Source: Paeniglutamicibacter gangotriensis Lz1y (GTDB lineage: Bacteria > Actinomycetota > Actinomycetes > Actinomycetales > Micrococcaceae). Taken from it: a stretch of 43,766 nt of DNA. Numbering within the stretch: the first letter of the stretch is position 1; each line of letters begins with the position of its first letter. The notes beneath the pieces are model-generated. The model did not search any database and had not been told where the DNA came from. It saw only the letters and a list, made by a program, of their open reading frames with translations. Of this stretch, positions 18,870 to 27,491 are shown piece after piece. The translations under genes and the position numbers were made by a program. The stretch is taken from NCBI RefSeq assembly GCF_000348945.1, contig NZ_AOCK01000016.1:1-43766 (forward strand), written 5' to 3'.

Positions 18870-21668
18870 GTGAACACGCCGACCGAGCGATACACCGCAG
18901 CCAAGGAACGCAGCCAGGAGACGGAAACCGGTCTGCCGGAGTTCCGGGCCAGCCTGGGCTTCGACCTTGATCCCTTCCAGGAAGAGGCCTGCCGTGCCGT
19001 GGCCACCGGGTCCGGGGTGCTGGTTGCAGCCCCCACAGGAGCCGGCAAAACCGTGGTGGGAGAATTCGCGATCTTCCAGGCGCTACGCACGGGCCGCAAG
19101 GCGTTCTACACCACCCCCATCAAGGCGCTGAGCAACCAGAAGTACTCGGATTTAGTGGACACCTACGGTGCCGAGCGCGTCGGACTGCTCACCGGTGACA
19201 TGACCATCAACGGCGAAGCAGAGATCGTGGTGATGACCACCGAAGTGCTGCGCAACATGCTCTATGCTGATTCCGATACCCTCGATTCGCTCGGGTTCGT
19301 GGTCATGGACGAGGTCCACTACCTGGCGGATAAGTTCCGCGGCGCGGTCTGGGAAGAAGTCATCATCCACCTGCGCGACGACGTCCAGGTCATTTCGCTC
19401 TCCGCCACGGTCTCCAACGCCGAGGAGTTCGGTGGCTGGCTGGACGCGGTACGCGGGGATACCCGCATCATCGTCTCCGAACACCGCCCGATTCCTCTCT
19501 ATCAGCACGTGATGGTCGGCGGCAGGCTGCTGAACCTGTTCGCGGAAGACCTGTCCTTCGACCAGGCTCCCAACGCCCCGGAGTCCGTGGCAACGGTCAA
19601 CCCCGAACTGACGAAGCTCGCGCACCGCACCATGGCGTCCAACAGGCCACACGGCCAACGCGGTCGCCGCCCCGGGTCAGGATCCTGGGGGGACAAGCGC
19701 GAGCAGCTGAGCACCCGGGTCTCCCGCCCCGAGATAATCATGGCCCTTGACCATGCCGGGCTGCTGCCCGCGCTGGTCTTCATTTTCTCGCGCAAGGGCT
19801 GCGACGCGGCGGTGGCCCAATGTGTGCGCTCCGGCTTGGCCGTGACCACCATCGCCGAGGCCACCGAAATCGAACAGGCCATCGATCTGGTGGCACATAA
19901 GCTGCCGCCCGACGACCTCGAGGTGCTCGGCTTCTGGCCGTGGCGCGAGGGGCTCATGCGTGGATTTGCCGCCCACCATGCAGGGCTGTTGCCCATCTTC
20001 AAGGAGATCGTCGAGGACCTCTTTATCCGAGGCCTGGTCAAGGTGGTCTTCGCCACCGAGACTCTGGCCCTAGGCGTGAACATGCCCGCACGCTCGGTGG
20101 TCATGGAGAAGCTGGAGAAATTCAACGGCGAATCGCATGTGGCCATCACGGCGGGGGAGTACACCCAGCTCACCGGTCGGGCCGGACGCCGTGGCATCGA
20201 CGTCGAGGGGCACGCGGTGGTGCTCTGGCAGCAGGACACCGACCCGGCGGCCGTCGCCGGACTGGCCTCCAAGCGCACCTACCCGCTGAACTCGAGCTTC
20301 CGACCCACCTACAACATGTCGTTGAACCTGACCTCGCAATTTGGTCGCGAGCGGGCACGCGGCATCCTAGAAACCTCCTTCGCCCAATTTCAGGCTGACC
20401 GTTCCGTGGTGGGCATGGCCAAGCAGGTACGTTCCCGCGAGGAATCCCTGGCCGGGTACGCGAAGTCGATGACCTGCCATCTGGGGGACTTCACCGAGTA
20501 CGCGCGCCTGCGCGCGGAGCTCTCAAACGCGGAAAAGGACGCGGCCAAGACCGTGTCACGGTTGCGCCGCTCCGCCGCCGCAGAATCGCTAGAAACACTC
20601 ATGCGCGGGGATGTCATCGAAGTCACCGGCACCCGGCGGTTGGGCCGCTGCGTGGTCATCGAACTGGATTCGGCGTGGCACGATCCGCGCCCCACGGTGC
20701 TCACCGAAGACAAACACATCCGCCGCATCGGAGTACAGGACCTCAACGGTCCCGTTGAGGTCGTTTCGCAGATCCGCGTCCCCAAGGGATTCACCGGTCG
20801 CAGCCCCAAGGAACGCAAGGACCTGGCCGCATCGCTCCGTAATGCCTTGGCCGAGTCCCGTCCGCCGCGTCGCGGGGCGCCGGGCTTCGACTTCACCGGC
20901 AGCGCCGAAGAAGAAGCCCGGATCACCGAACTACGCACCGCCTTGAAGGCTCACCCGTGCCACGGCTGCCCGGAACGCGAGGACCATGCCCGCTGGGGTG
21001 AGCGCTACACCAGGCTGCTACGCGACACCAGCAAGCTCCGTAGCCAGATCAGCGGCCGGACCAACACCATCTCGAAGACCTTTGACAAGGTGGCGACGGT
21101 GCTCGAGGACTTTGAGTACCTGGTCCCGGCTTCCGCGGATGCGGACCAGGGGCAGATCACCGTGGCCGGTCAGCGGCTGCGTCGGATCTATGGGGAGCGG
21201 GATCTGCTCACCTCCCTGGTCATGGAGACCGGGGCCATGAACACCATGACAGCGGAGGAGCTGGCCGGGTTCATTTCTGCGCTGGTCTTCCATGCCCGCC
21301 GCGAAGAAAACGGACCCGATCCGCGCATGCCCACCGCAAAGGTGCAATTGGCCTGGGAGACCTCCGTGAATCTCTGGTCGCAACTCTCGGACGCCGAAGC
21401 CAGCGCCGGACTGCCGGAGACCGCTGCTCCGGATTCGGGGCTGATCTGGCCCATGTACAAGTGGGCTCGGGGCTCGGATCTGCGCGAATGCCTGCGCGGT
21501 ACCGATCTGGCGGCCGGGGACTTCGTGCGGTGGGCCAAGCAGGTCATCGACGTGCTGGACCAGTTGGCCAAGATCCCGGACCTGGATGCGGGTCTGGTCC
21601 GCTCCTGCAACCGTGCGGTGCAACGTGTGCGCCGCGGCGTCGTGTCCTATTCGAACGTCGTTGACTGA
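18870..21668 (+). CDS. helY: Ski2-like DEVH-box RNA helicase (HelY type)
   Basis: A 932-residue superfamily-2 helicase. Motif I is AAPTGAGKT with K60, motif II is DEVH at 147-150, motif III is SLSATVSN, followed by ALVFIFSRKGCDAAV, motif V near ALGVNMPARSVV and motif VI QLTGRAGRRGID. A roughly 450-residue C-terminal part includes a CxxC pair (HPCHGCPE) and a Mtr4/Ski2-like helical end. The family is linked to RNA turnover, but the actinobacterial target is unclear. GTG 18870 follows GAAAGGGG; an in-frame GTG at 18825 lacks a ribosome site. Confidence 0.92.
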   Translation: MNTPTERYTAAKERSQETETGLPEFRASLGFDLDPFQEEACRAVATGSGVLVAAPTGAGKTVVGEFAIFQALRTGRKAFYTTPIKALSNQKYSDLVDTYGAERVGLLTGDMTINGEAEIVVMTTEVLRNMLYADSDTLDSLGFVVMDEVHYLADKFRGAVWEEVIIHLRDDVQVISLSATVSNAEEFGGWLDAVRGDTRIIVSEHRPIPLYQHVMVGGRLLNLFAEDLSFDQAPNAPESVATVNPELTKLAHRTMASNRPHGQRGRRPGSGSWGDKREQLSTRVSRPEIIMALDHAGLLPALVFIFSRKGCDAAVAQCVRSGLAVTTIAEATEIEQAIDLVAHKLPPDDLEVLGFWPWREGLMRGFAAHHAGLLPIFKEIVEDLFIRGLVKVVFATETLALGVNMPARSVVMEKLEKFNGESHVAITAGEYTQLTGRAGRRGIDVEGHAVVLWQQDTDPAAVAGLASKRTYPLNSSFRPTYNMSLNLTSQFGRERARGILETSFAQFQADRSVVGMAKQVRSREESLAGYAKSMTCHLGDFTEYARLRAELSNAEKDAAKTVSRLRRSAAAESLETLMRGDVIEVTGTRRLGRCVVIELDSAWHDPRPTVLTEDKHIRRIGVQDLNGPVEVVSQIRVPKGFTGRSPKERKDLAASLRNALAESRPPRRGAPGFDFTGSAEEEARITELRTALKAHPCHGCPEREDHARWGERYTRLLRDTSKLRSQISGRTNTISKTFDKVATVLEDFEYLVPASADADQGQITVAGQRLRRIYGERDLLTSLVMETGAMNTMTAEELAGFISALVFHARREENGPDPRMPTAKVQLAWETSVNLWSQLSDAEASAGLPETAAPDSGLIWPMYKWARGSDLRECLRGTDLAAGDFVRWAKQVIDVLDQLAKIPDLDAGLVRSCNRAVQRVRRGVVSYSNVVD

Positions 21669-21753
21669 CAGAACCAGGGACCGGGGGATACCCGGCACGT
21701 GCAAGATCCAAGGGCGCCAGTGAATTTCGGGCGCTGACAAGTAAAGGTAAAGA

Positions 21754-23397
21754 ATGTCACTCGAGCTGTACCGCAATGGTTCCATTTACTCCCCGGCAGA
21801 CCCTTTCGCCACCGCCATGCTGGTCGAAAACGGGACGGTGGCCTGGATCGGCACCGAGGCCGCGGCTGGTGCCCTGCTCGATTCGCGGATGACCGAGATT
21901 GACTTGCAAGGCGCCCTGGTGACTCCCGCGTTCGTGGACTCGCACGCGCACTTGGCTTCCCTGGGTGCGAAGCTCAACGGCTTGGACCTCTCCGGGGTCC
22001 GCAGTGCCGACGAACTGCTGGCGGCCGTTGCCGCCGACGAGGGGACCGGACTGCTGCTCGGCGCTGGCTGGGACGAGTCAGGCTTTGCTTCCGGCACCGT
22101 TCCGGGACCGGAGGAACTGCAGCGAGCCGTCGGTGACCGGGAGGTGTATTTGGCCCGTGCCGATGTCCATTCGGCCTTGGTCAGCCCCAAACTGGCCGAC
22201 CGTCTGGGTCTGGTCGAAGGACCTGAGTATTCCGGCGCATTGGTGCGCGGAAGAGCCCACGAACGCGTCCGAGCCGCGGTGTTCGCCTTCGAGGAGGCAA
22301 CGTCTGCACGGAACCGCAACAGCGCCCTAGCGCACCTGGCATCCACCGGACACGGCACGGTGGTGGAGATGGCAGCCGAGCACGTTTCCGGACGTGCCGA
22401 CCTCGAGGCGCTACTGGGACGCAGCGATCAGGAGAAAGCCGCTACCCCCGAGGTCTTCGCCTATTGGGCGGAGCTGGTGGACAGCGAACAGCAGGCCCGA
22501 GACCTGCTGGCTTCCTTCGATTCCACCGCAGTGGTGGGCCTGGGCGGAGATTTGAACATTGATGGCTCCATTGGCTCACGCACGGCACTGCTCCGCGCGG
22601 ACTATGCAGACGCTCCCGGTGATCGCGGCACCGCGTACCTGGACGCACAGCGCATCGGCGCCCACATCGCTGCTTGTTCGCTGGCCGGTATTCAAACCTC
22701 GTTCCACGTCATTGGTGACGCCGGTCTGGACCTTGCCCTCGAAGGCTTTGACCGCGCGGCAGAAAAGGTGGGACTGGCCAAGGTGCAGGCGGGCCGGCAC
22801 CGGCTTGAGCATGTAGAAATGGTTGATGACGCTGCGCGGGAACGGATGCTGGGCTTCGCCTTGACAGCTTCGATGCAGCCGGGCTTCGATGCTGCATGGT
22901 CCGGGACCGGCGGGATGTACGAACAACGGCTCGGGGCCACCCGTGCCGACGCGATGAACGGTATTGGGCAGTTCCTATCCACGGGTGTGCCGGTGGTCAT
23001 CGGTTCGGATGCTCCGGTCACCCCCGTGAGCCCCTGGTCAGCGGTCAAGGCCTGCTTGGAGCTCCGCGACCCGGCGGCACGAATCTCGGCCCGGGCCGCA
23101 TTCATGGCCCACACTCGTTCGGGGTTCCGTGCCTTGGGCTCGCCCAGCCCATTCGCCGGGCAATTGGTCAACGGTGCCGAAGCGACGTTCGCTATCTGGG
23201 ATGCCGCCGAGCTTTCAGTCCAGACACCCGATCTGCGGGTTTCATCCTGGAGTACAGACGCCCGTGCAGGCACCCCCATGTTGCCGGTCCTTGAGGACGA
23301 ACTGCCACAGTGCCTGCGAACGGTACGTGCCGGCACCGTCCTCTTCGATGACATGGGTCAGGGGTCTGAGGAAGATTCTTACGGAAATTCACGCTAA
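21754..23397 (+). CDS. YtcJ-like amidohydrolase, C-terminus overwritten by transposon end
   Basis: A 547-residue metal-dependent hydrolase of the amidohydrolase-3 group. The N-terminal beta part is followed by the metal motif VDSHAHL (H64 and H66), GGDLNIDGSIGSRTALL, HVIGDAG, RHRLEHVEMVD and VVIGSDAPVTPVSPW. Substrates of this group vary and cannot be assigned. The last 12 codons (GSEEDSYGNSR and stop) are encoded by a 38-base Tn3-type terminal repeat at 23361-23398, so the native C-terminus has been replaced. As the lost part is probably short and outside the barrel, the protein may still work. Confidence 0.88.
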   Translation: MSLELYRNGSIYSPADPFATAMLVENGTVAWIGTEAAAGALLDSRMTEIDLQGALVTPAFVDSHAHLASLGAKLNGLDLSGVRSADELLAAVAADEGTGLLLGAGWDESGFASGTVPGPEELQRAVGDREVYLARADVHSALVSPKLADRLGLVEGPEYSGALVRGRAHERVRAAVFAFEEATSARNRNSALAHLASTGHGTVVEMAAEHVSGRADLEALLGRSDQEKAATPEVFAYWAELVDSEQQARDLLASFDSTAVVGLGGDLNIDGSIGSRTALLRADYADAPGDRGTAYLDAQRIGAHIAACSLAGIQTSFHVIGDAGLDLALEGFDRAAEKVGLAKVQAGRHRLEHVEMVDDAARERMLGFALTASMQPGFDAAWSGTGGMYEQRLGATRADAMNGIGQFLSTGVPVVIGSDAPVTPVSPWSAVKACLELRDPAARISARAAFMAHTRSGFRALGSPSPFAGQLVNGAEATFAIWDAAELSVQTPDLRVSSWSTDARAGTPMLPVLEDELPQCLRTVRAGTVLFDDMGQGSEEDSYGNSR

Positions 23398-23398
23398 G
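23361..23398 (+). repeat. Tn3-family left terminal inverted repeat (38 bases)
   Basis: The repeat begins GGGGTCTGA and ends TTCACGCTAAG; both ends and the exact 38-base length match the Tn3/Tn21 terminal-repeat pattern. It points inward to the right, toward the resolvase. Its bases 23382-23400 recur perfectly inverted at 40488-40506. Confidence 0.75.
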
Positions 23399-23586
23399 GA
23401 CGGACCGGTATTGATTTCGGATGTGGGTGTTGAAATTTGGCCCGTAGGACCATCGGTACAGCGGGTGGCGCTAAGCATATGATCCTGGTCCCCGGCTGAG
23501 GGTGAAGTTGATGACGCTCGCGGAGGTTTTTCCCTTCGGACATGTGTCATTCAGAATTTGACCGCACTCCGCATGGAAATCGGCGG

Positions 23587-24198
23587 TCACTGGCCCGTGA
23601 CGGATCCGGTGCTTTGGCCGAGGTGGCGGTACAGGGTTGCGCGGCTCCATCCGACCAGGCGTGCCGCGTCTTCGGCTGTGCGTCCCTTCGCGCGGGCGTC
23701 CTTGGCGATCGCGAGCTTGTCCGCGATGACCGCCGGGTCCGAGAGCGGCCGGCCGAAGCGGGTGCCGTTTTGGCGGGCGGCGGCAATCCCGGCATTGACG
23801 CGTTCCACGATCAACTCTCGCTCGTACTCTGCCAAGGAAGCCAGCAGGTTCAGCATCATCCGCCCGGTCGAGGTCGCCGGGTCGATCCCGTCTGAAATGG
23901 ACCGGACCTGCACGCCGCGTTCGCGCAGCAGGTTCACGGTGTTCAGCACATCGACCAGTGAGCGTCCGAGCCGGTCGACCCGCCAGACCACCACGGTGTC
24001 CCCGGCCTCGGCGTACTCGAGCAGCTTCTTCATCCCCGGCCGCTCGATCGCCGTCCTGCTGCCGGAGGTGATATCGGCGAACACGTCCCGATTCTGCACC
24101 CCGTCCTTGACCAGCGCGTCGAGCTGCAGCTGCGCATCCTGGCCCGAGGTGCTTACCCGCGTGTATCCCAAAAGTCTCACCCAGTCATTTTGACTCAA
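23587..24198 (-). CDS. tnpR: serine resolvase/recombinase (Tn3 TnpR type)
   Basis: A serine recombinase of about 203 residues that resolves transposition cointegrates at res. The N-terminal LLGYTRVSTSGQDAQLQLDAL holds the catalytic Ser of the RVSTSGQ motif; VVVWRVDRLGRSL is the Arg-rich active-site helix, ASLAEYERELIVERV the E-helix, and the C-terminal GRTAEDAARLVGWSRATLYRHL the helix-turn-helix. The start is uncertain: TTG 24198 follows GAGGGG closely, while GTG 24180 (V-R-L-L-G-Y) matches the usual first residues of Tn3 resolvases. It is the first gene inside the left terminal repeat. Confidence 0.92.
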   Translation of the reverse strand: MSQNDWVRLLGYTRVSTSGQDAQLQLDALVKDGVQNRDVFADITSGSRTAIERPGMKKLLEYAEAGDTVVVWRVDRLGRSLVDVLNTVNLLRERGVQVRSISDGIDPATSTGRMMLNLLASLAEYERELIVERVNAGIAAARQNGTRFGRPLSDPAVIADKLAIAKDARAKGRTAEDAARLVGWSRATLYRHLGQSTGSVTGQ

Positions 24199-24437
24199 AA
24201 ACCCCTCGACGCCAAGCCGCTAAGACGTTTTGCAGCGGGACGACTTGACGAGACACGTGGCGCCCCGCCACCCCGGGCCAGCCGGTATCTGGATCGGGCT
24301 CCGCATCAATGTCTCAAAAAGCTTTACATTTATGAGACAGGCGTGGGGGCGCGGCTAAGATGCGAACGCCCCGGGGTGCCCCTCCCAGCAAGCCCGGGCG
24401 GCCGCTGAGGCGGACTCCAGTGATCATTCCGCAAAGG
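24199..24437. other. intergenic region upstream of resolvase; candidate res area
   Basis: No gene is seen. It contains the TGTCTCA dyad described separately, and a TAAGAT at 24355-24360 that could be a -10 box. This is where a Tn3-type res site would be expected, directly upstream of tnpR. The transposase is absent here, unlike classical Tn3 where tnpA and tnpR diverge from res. Confidence 0.4.
24310..24339. promoter_or_regulatory. resolvase-binding (res-like) dyad
   Basis: TGTCTCAAAAA and, inverted, TGTCTCATAAA (10 of 11 identical) form a 30-base dyad with an AT-rich centre about 110 bases upstream of the resolvase start. Size and symmetry fit one subsite of a Tn3-type res. Additional subsites were not clearly recognised. 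Confidence 0.5.
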
Positions 24438-24480
24438 ATTGATCAACATTTCCTGATATCATCATAAAATGCTGATCAAT
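24438..24480. promoter_or_regulatory. operator/promoter of the cmtR-like operon
   Basis: Arms ATTGATCAACATTT (24438-24451) and AAATGCTGATCAAT (24467-24480) are inverted with 13 of 14 bases matching; the centre includes the palindrome TGATATCA. TATCAT (24457-24462) fits a -10 box 6 bases before ATG 24469. A repressor bound here would cover the -10 and the start codon. Autoregulation by the adjacent ArsR/SmtB-family protein is the natural inference. Confidence 0.6.
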
Positions 24481-24855
24481 CATAAAACCCCTGCGGATGC
24501 GTGCGGTCTGGACCCCGCGGCCGCGCTGTTTCGCTCCCTCGGCGACCCGATCCGGCTGAAGATACTCAAGCGCATGGTCGGCGGCGAAGTGCGGGTCGGA
24601 GACCTCACCCGCGAGCTGGGTCTTCCCCAGTCCACGGCCTCGATGCATGTGGCCTGCCTGCGTGACTGCGGTCTGGTTGAGGGACGCTCCCAGGGACGCA
24701 GCGTGTACTACTCGTTGTCCCATCCGGAACTGATGGACATGCTCGCCCAGGCCGAGGTCCTGCTGGCCGCCACCGGCAGCGCGGTGAGCCTGTGCCCGAC
24801 CTACGGCCCCGACGGCACCACCGCCCCGATGACTGAAGAGGAGAACGCCCGATGA
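24469..24855 (+). CDS. ArsR/SmtB-family metal sensor, CmtR-like (Cd/Pb type)
   Basis: A 128-residue winged-helix repressor. LFRSLGDPIRLKILKRM and STASMHVACLRDCGLVEGRSQGRSVYYSL are ArsR-family elements. C63 and C67 lie in the recognition helix as C-x3-C, the arrangement of the Cd/Pb-sensing CmtR (C57, C61), and C109 near the C-terminus could be the third ligand (C102 in CmtR). C12 is extra. When metal binds, the repressor should leave the operator that overlaps its own start codon. The stop overlaps the P-type ATPase start by 4 bases, so the ATPase is the evident target. Confidence 0.88.
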   Translation: MLINHKTPADACGLDPAAALFRSLGDPIRLKILKRMVGGEVRVGDLTRELGLPQSTASMHVACLRDCGLVEGRSQGRSVYYSLSHPELMDMLAQAEVLLAATGSAVSLCPTYGPDGTTAPMTEEENAR

Positions 24856-26798
24856 GTGACGCCTGCGGATGCAGCGACGAGACCACCGAAACCGGTGAAA
24901 CCGAAGAGGCCCCGGGGTTTTGGCAGGTCACCGAGGTCCGCGCGGCCGCCGTTTCCGGCGTGCTGCTGCTGGCGGGATGGATTGCCTCGCTGGCCGGAGG
25001 CCCCCGGATACTGACGCTTCCCCTGGAACTCGGTGCGCTGCTGGTTGCCGCCTGGACGTTCGTTCCCTCCACGCTCCGACGCCTGCTCAAGGGAAAAATC
25101 GGCGTCGGGACACTGATGACGATCGCCGCCATCGGCGCGGTGGCCCTGGGCCAGTTCGAGGAAGCCGCGATGCTGGCCTTCCTCTATGCGATTTCCGAGG
25201 GGCTTGAGGAATACTCCCTGGCAAAAACCCGACGCGGCCTGCGGGCACTACTGGACCTGGTGCCGGCCGAAGCCCGGGTCCTGCGCAACGGCACCGAAAC
25301 CACGGTGTCCCCCTCCGACCTGGTCCCCGGGGACCGCATGGTGGTCCGCCCCGGGGAACGCCTGGCCACCGACGGGCGCATCCTCACCGGACGCACCTCC
25401 CTGGACACCTCTGCGCTGACCGGCGAATCCGTCCCCGTCGAGGTCGGCCCCGGCTCCGAGGTCTACGCCGGGTCCATCAACGGCACCGGCCCGCTGGAAG
25501 TGGAAGTCACCAGCACCGCCGAGAACAACTCACTGGCCAAAATCGTGCACATCGTCGAGGCCGAGCAATCCCGCAAGGGCCCGGGCCAACGCCTGGCCGA
25601 CTCCATCGCCAGGAAACTGGTCCCCGGCATCCTGATCGCCGCCGCCCTGATCATCGTCTTCGGCTTCATCGTCGGGGAACCGGCACTGTGGTTCGAACGC
25701 GCCCTGGTCGTCCTGGTTGCCGCCTCGCCCTGCGCGCTGGCCATCTCCGTGCCCGTCACCGTCGTTGCCTCCGTCGGGGCCGCCAGCCGGATCGGGGTAC
25801 TCATCAAGGGCGGCGGAGCACTGGAAACCCTGGGCAAGATCCGCACCATCGCCCTGGACAAGACCGGAACCCTGACCCAAAACAAACCCTCCGTGATCGA
25901 GGTCGTGGGCACCGCACCCGCCACCCGGACACAGGTGCTTGCCCTGGCTGCGGGCCTGGAATCCCGCAGCGAACACCCGCTGGCCCGCGCCATCCTCGCC
26001 GCCACCACCGAGCGCGCATCGGTCACCGACGTGGACACCGTCCCCGGGGCGGGCCTGGAGGGACGGCTCGAGGGCAGGCGTGTCCGGCTCGGACGCCCAG
26101 GATGGATCGATGCCGGAGCCCTGACCCCGGACATCGAGCGGATGCAGCACGCCGGAGCCACGGCCGTGCTCATCGAGGACGACGGCAAGGTCATCGGCGC
26201 CATCGGGGTCCGCGACGAACTGCGCCCCGAAGCAACCGAGGTCATCGCCAGGCTCACGGCCTCCGGCTACACCACCGCCATGCTCACCGGGGACAACCTC
26301 ATCACCGCAACCGCCCTGGCCAAGGCCGCGGGCATCACCGAAGTCCACGCCGACCTGCGCCCCGAGGACAAGGCGGAGATCATCCGCACCCTCCAAACCC
26401 GGCAGCCCACCGCGATGGTCGGGGACGGCATCAACGACGCTCCCGCCCTGGCCACCGCAGACACCGGCATCGCCATGGGGGCCATGGGCACCGACGTGGC
26501 CATCGAAACCGCCGACATTGCCCTGATGGGCGAGGACCTGCACCACCTGCCCCAGGTCCTGGACCACGCGCGCAACACCCGCCGCATCATGCTGCAAAAC
26601 GTGGGCCTGTCCCTGCTGCTGATTGCCGTGCTGATCCCGCTGGCCCTCTTCGGGGTGCTCGGGCTGGCCGCTGTGGTGCTCATCCACGAACTGGCGGAAA
26701 TCGTCGTGATCGCCAACGGAGTCCGGGCCGGCCGGATCAACCGCAGGACCGCACTGAAAAGCACGCAGTCGGCCCCGGCGCTGGAGCCTAGCGCGTGA
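24852..26798 (+). CDS. heavy-metal P1B-type ATPase (Cd/Pb/Zn/Co export)
   Basis: A 648-residue metal-pumping ATPase. It has a short Cys-containing start (SDACGCSDE) but no HMA domain, actuator motif TGES, SPC at residues 292-294 in the transport helix, phosphorylation site D336-KTGT, SEHPLARA nucleotide-binding motif and MVGDGINDAPAL. SPC instead of CPC, together with HELAEI in the last helices, is closest to the P1B-4 group (Co/Zn/Cd) rather than the ZntA/CadA CPC type. Metal choice is therefore uncertain, but the CmtR-like sensor upstream favours Cd/Pb. It overlaps both neighbours by 4 bases. Confidence 0.92.
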   Translation: MSDACGCSDETTETGETEEAPGFWQVTEVRAAAVSGVLLLAGWIASLAGGPRILTLPLELGALLVAAWTFVPSTLRRLLKGKIGVGTLMTIAAIGAVALGQFEEAAMLAFLYAISEGLEEYSLAKTRRGLRALLDLVPAEARVLRNGTETTVSPSDLVPGDRMVVRPGERLATDGRILTGRTSLDTSALTGESVPVEVGPGSEVYAGSINGTGPLEVEVTSTAENNSLAKIVHIVEAEQSRKGPGQRLADSIARKLVPGILIAAALIIVFGFIVGEPALWFERALVVLVAASPCALAISVPVTVVASVGAASRIGVLIKGGGALETLGKIRTIALDKTGTLTQNKPSVIEVVGTAPATRTQVLALAAGLESRSEHPLARAILAATTERASVTDVDTVPGAGLEGRLEGRRVRLGRPGWIDAGALTPDIERMQHAGATAVLIEDDGKVIGAIGVRDELRPEATEVIARLTASGYTTAMLTGDNLITATALAKAAGITEVHADLRPEDKAEIIRTLQTRQPTAMVGDGINDAPALATADTGIAMGAMGTDVAIETADIALMGEDLHHLPQVLDHARNTRRIMLQNVGLSLLLIAVLIPLALFGVLGLAAVVLIHELAEIVVIANGVRAGRINRRTALKSTQSAPALEPSA

Positions 26799-27301
26799 GC
26801 GCCGAAACGGGACCGGGGACCGGGACGCGTCCGCGCCCGGTCCGGCGGTTCCGGGCCGTGCTGCTCGCCTGGGCCGCCGCCCTGGCCGCCGCCGACCTGG
26901 TGATCAAGGCGGCGGCCGAGGCCCTGCTCTCCGACGGGCAGGTGATTGATCTGGGGTTGGTCAACTTCCGGTTGCTCTACAACCCCGGCGTTGCGTTCAG
27001 CTTCGGGTCCTCCCTGCCCTCGTGGGCCGTCATTGCCGCGACCGGACTGATCATCGTCGCCCTGGCCTGGTATCTGCTCTCATCGGCACCCACCATGACG
27101 GGGCTCTCGCGGGCTGGCGGGGCACTGCTGCTGGGCGGCGCAATGGGCAACTTCATTGACCGGCTCGACGGGCGTGGCGTCGTGGACTACCTGCACACCG
27201 GGTGGTTCCCCACCTTCAACCTGGCCGATGTCTTTGTCACCGCAGGGGTCGTGTTTTATGCCCTCGGCACGCTTCGATCGGCGCCCCGGCCCGGCGACTG
27301 A
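26795..27301 (+). CDS. lspA: signal peptidase II (lipoprotein signal peptidase)
   Basis: A 168-residue membrane aspartyl protease that removes lipoprotein signal peptides. NPGVAFSFG, GNFIDRLDGRGVVDYL with D122 and FNLADVFV with D145 are the conserved blocks; the two Asps are catalytic. Four hydrophobic segments fit. It overlaps the ATPase by 4 bases and so belongs to the metal operon. An accessory lspA copy beside a metal ATPase resembles pbrC in lead-resistance operons. Three lipoproteins in the metal island (CueP, DUF305, BNR) are possible clients. A housekeeping copy is expected elsewhere in the genome. Confidence 0.93.
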   Translation: MSAETGPGTGTRPRPVRRFRAVLLAWAAALAAADLVIKAAAEALLSDGQVIDLGLVNFRLLYNPGVAFSFGSSLPSWAVIAATGLIIVALAWYLLSSAPTMTGLSRAGGALLLGGAMGNFIDRLDGRGVVDYLHTGWFPTFNLADVFVTAGVVFYALGTLRSAPRPGD

Positions 27302-27491
27302 CCATAGTCGAAGGCACCTCCACTCAACAACCGCCAGGCATCGCCGGAATCAGGCGATTTGGCGTGGAGCTCCACGGGCCCGATTGTCGCTGCCCCACCC
27401 GGGTCGGCGGCATATATCGCTGCGAACAATGCGAAATTCGGGGTTGACAGCCACGGCTCGTGGCATGCCTTTGCTGCAGGTGAGCTGCGGT
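27302..27491. other. gap between convergent lspA and merA, with hairpins
   Basis: No gene is seen. It holds a 14-base palindrome CGTGGAGCTCCACG (27363-27376) and a hairpin GCCACG-GCT-CGTGGC (27450-27464). Neither has a T-run, so factor-independent termination is not certain for either gene. Confidence 0.4.
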
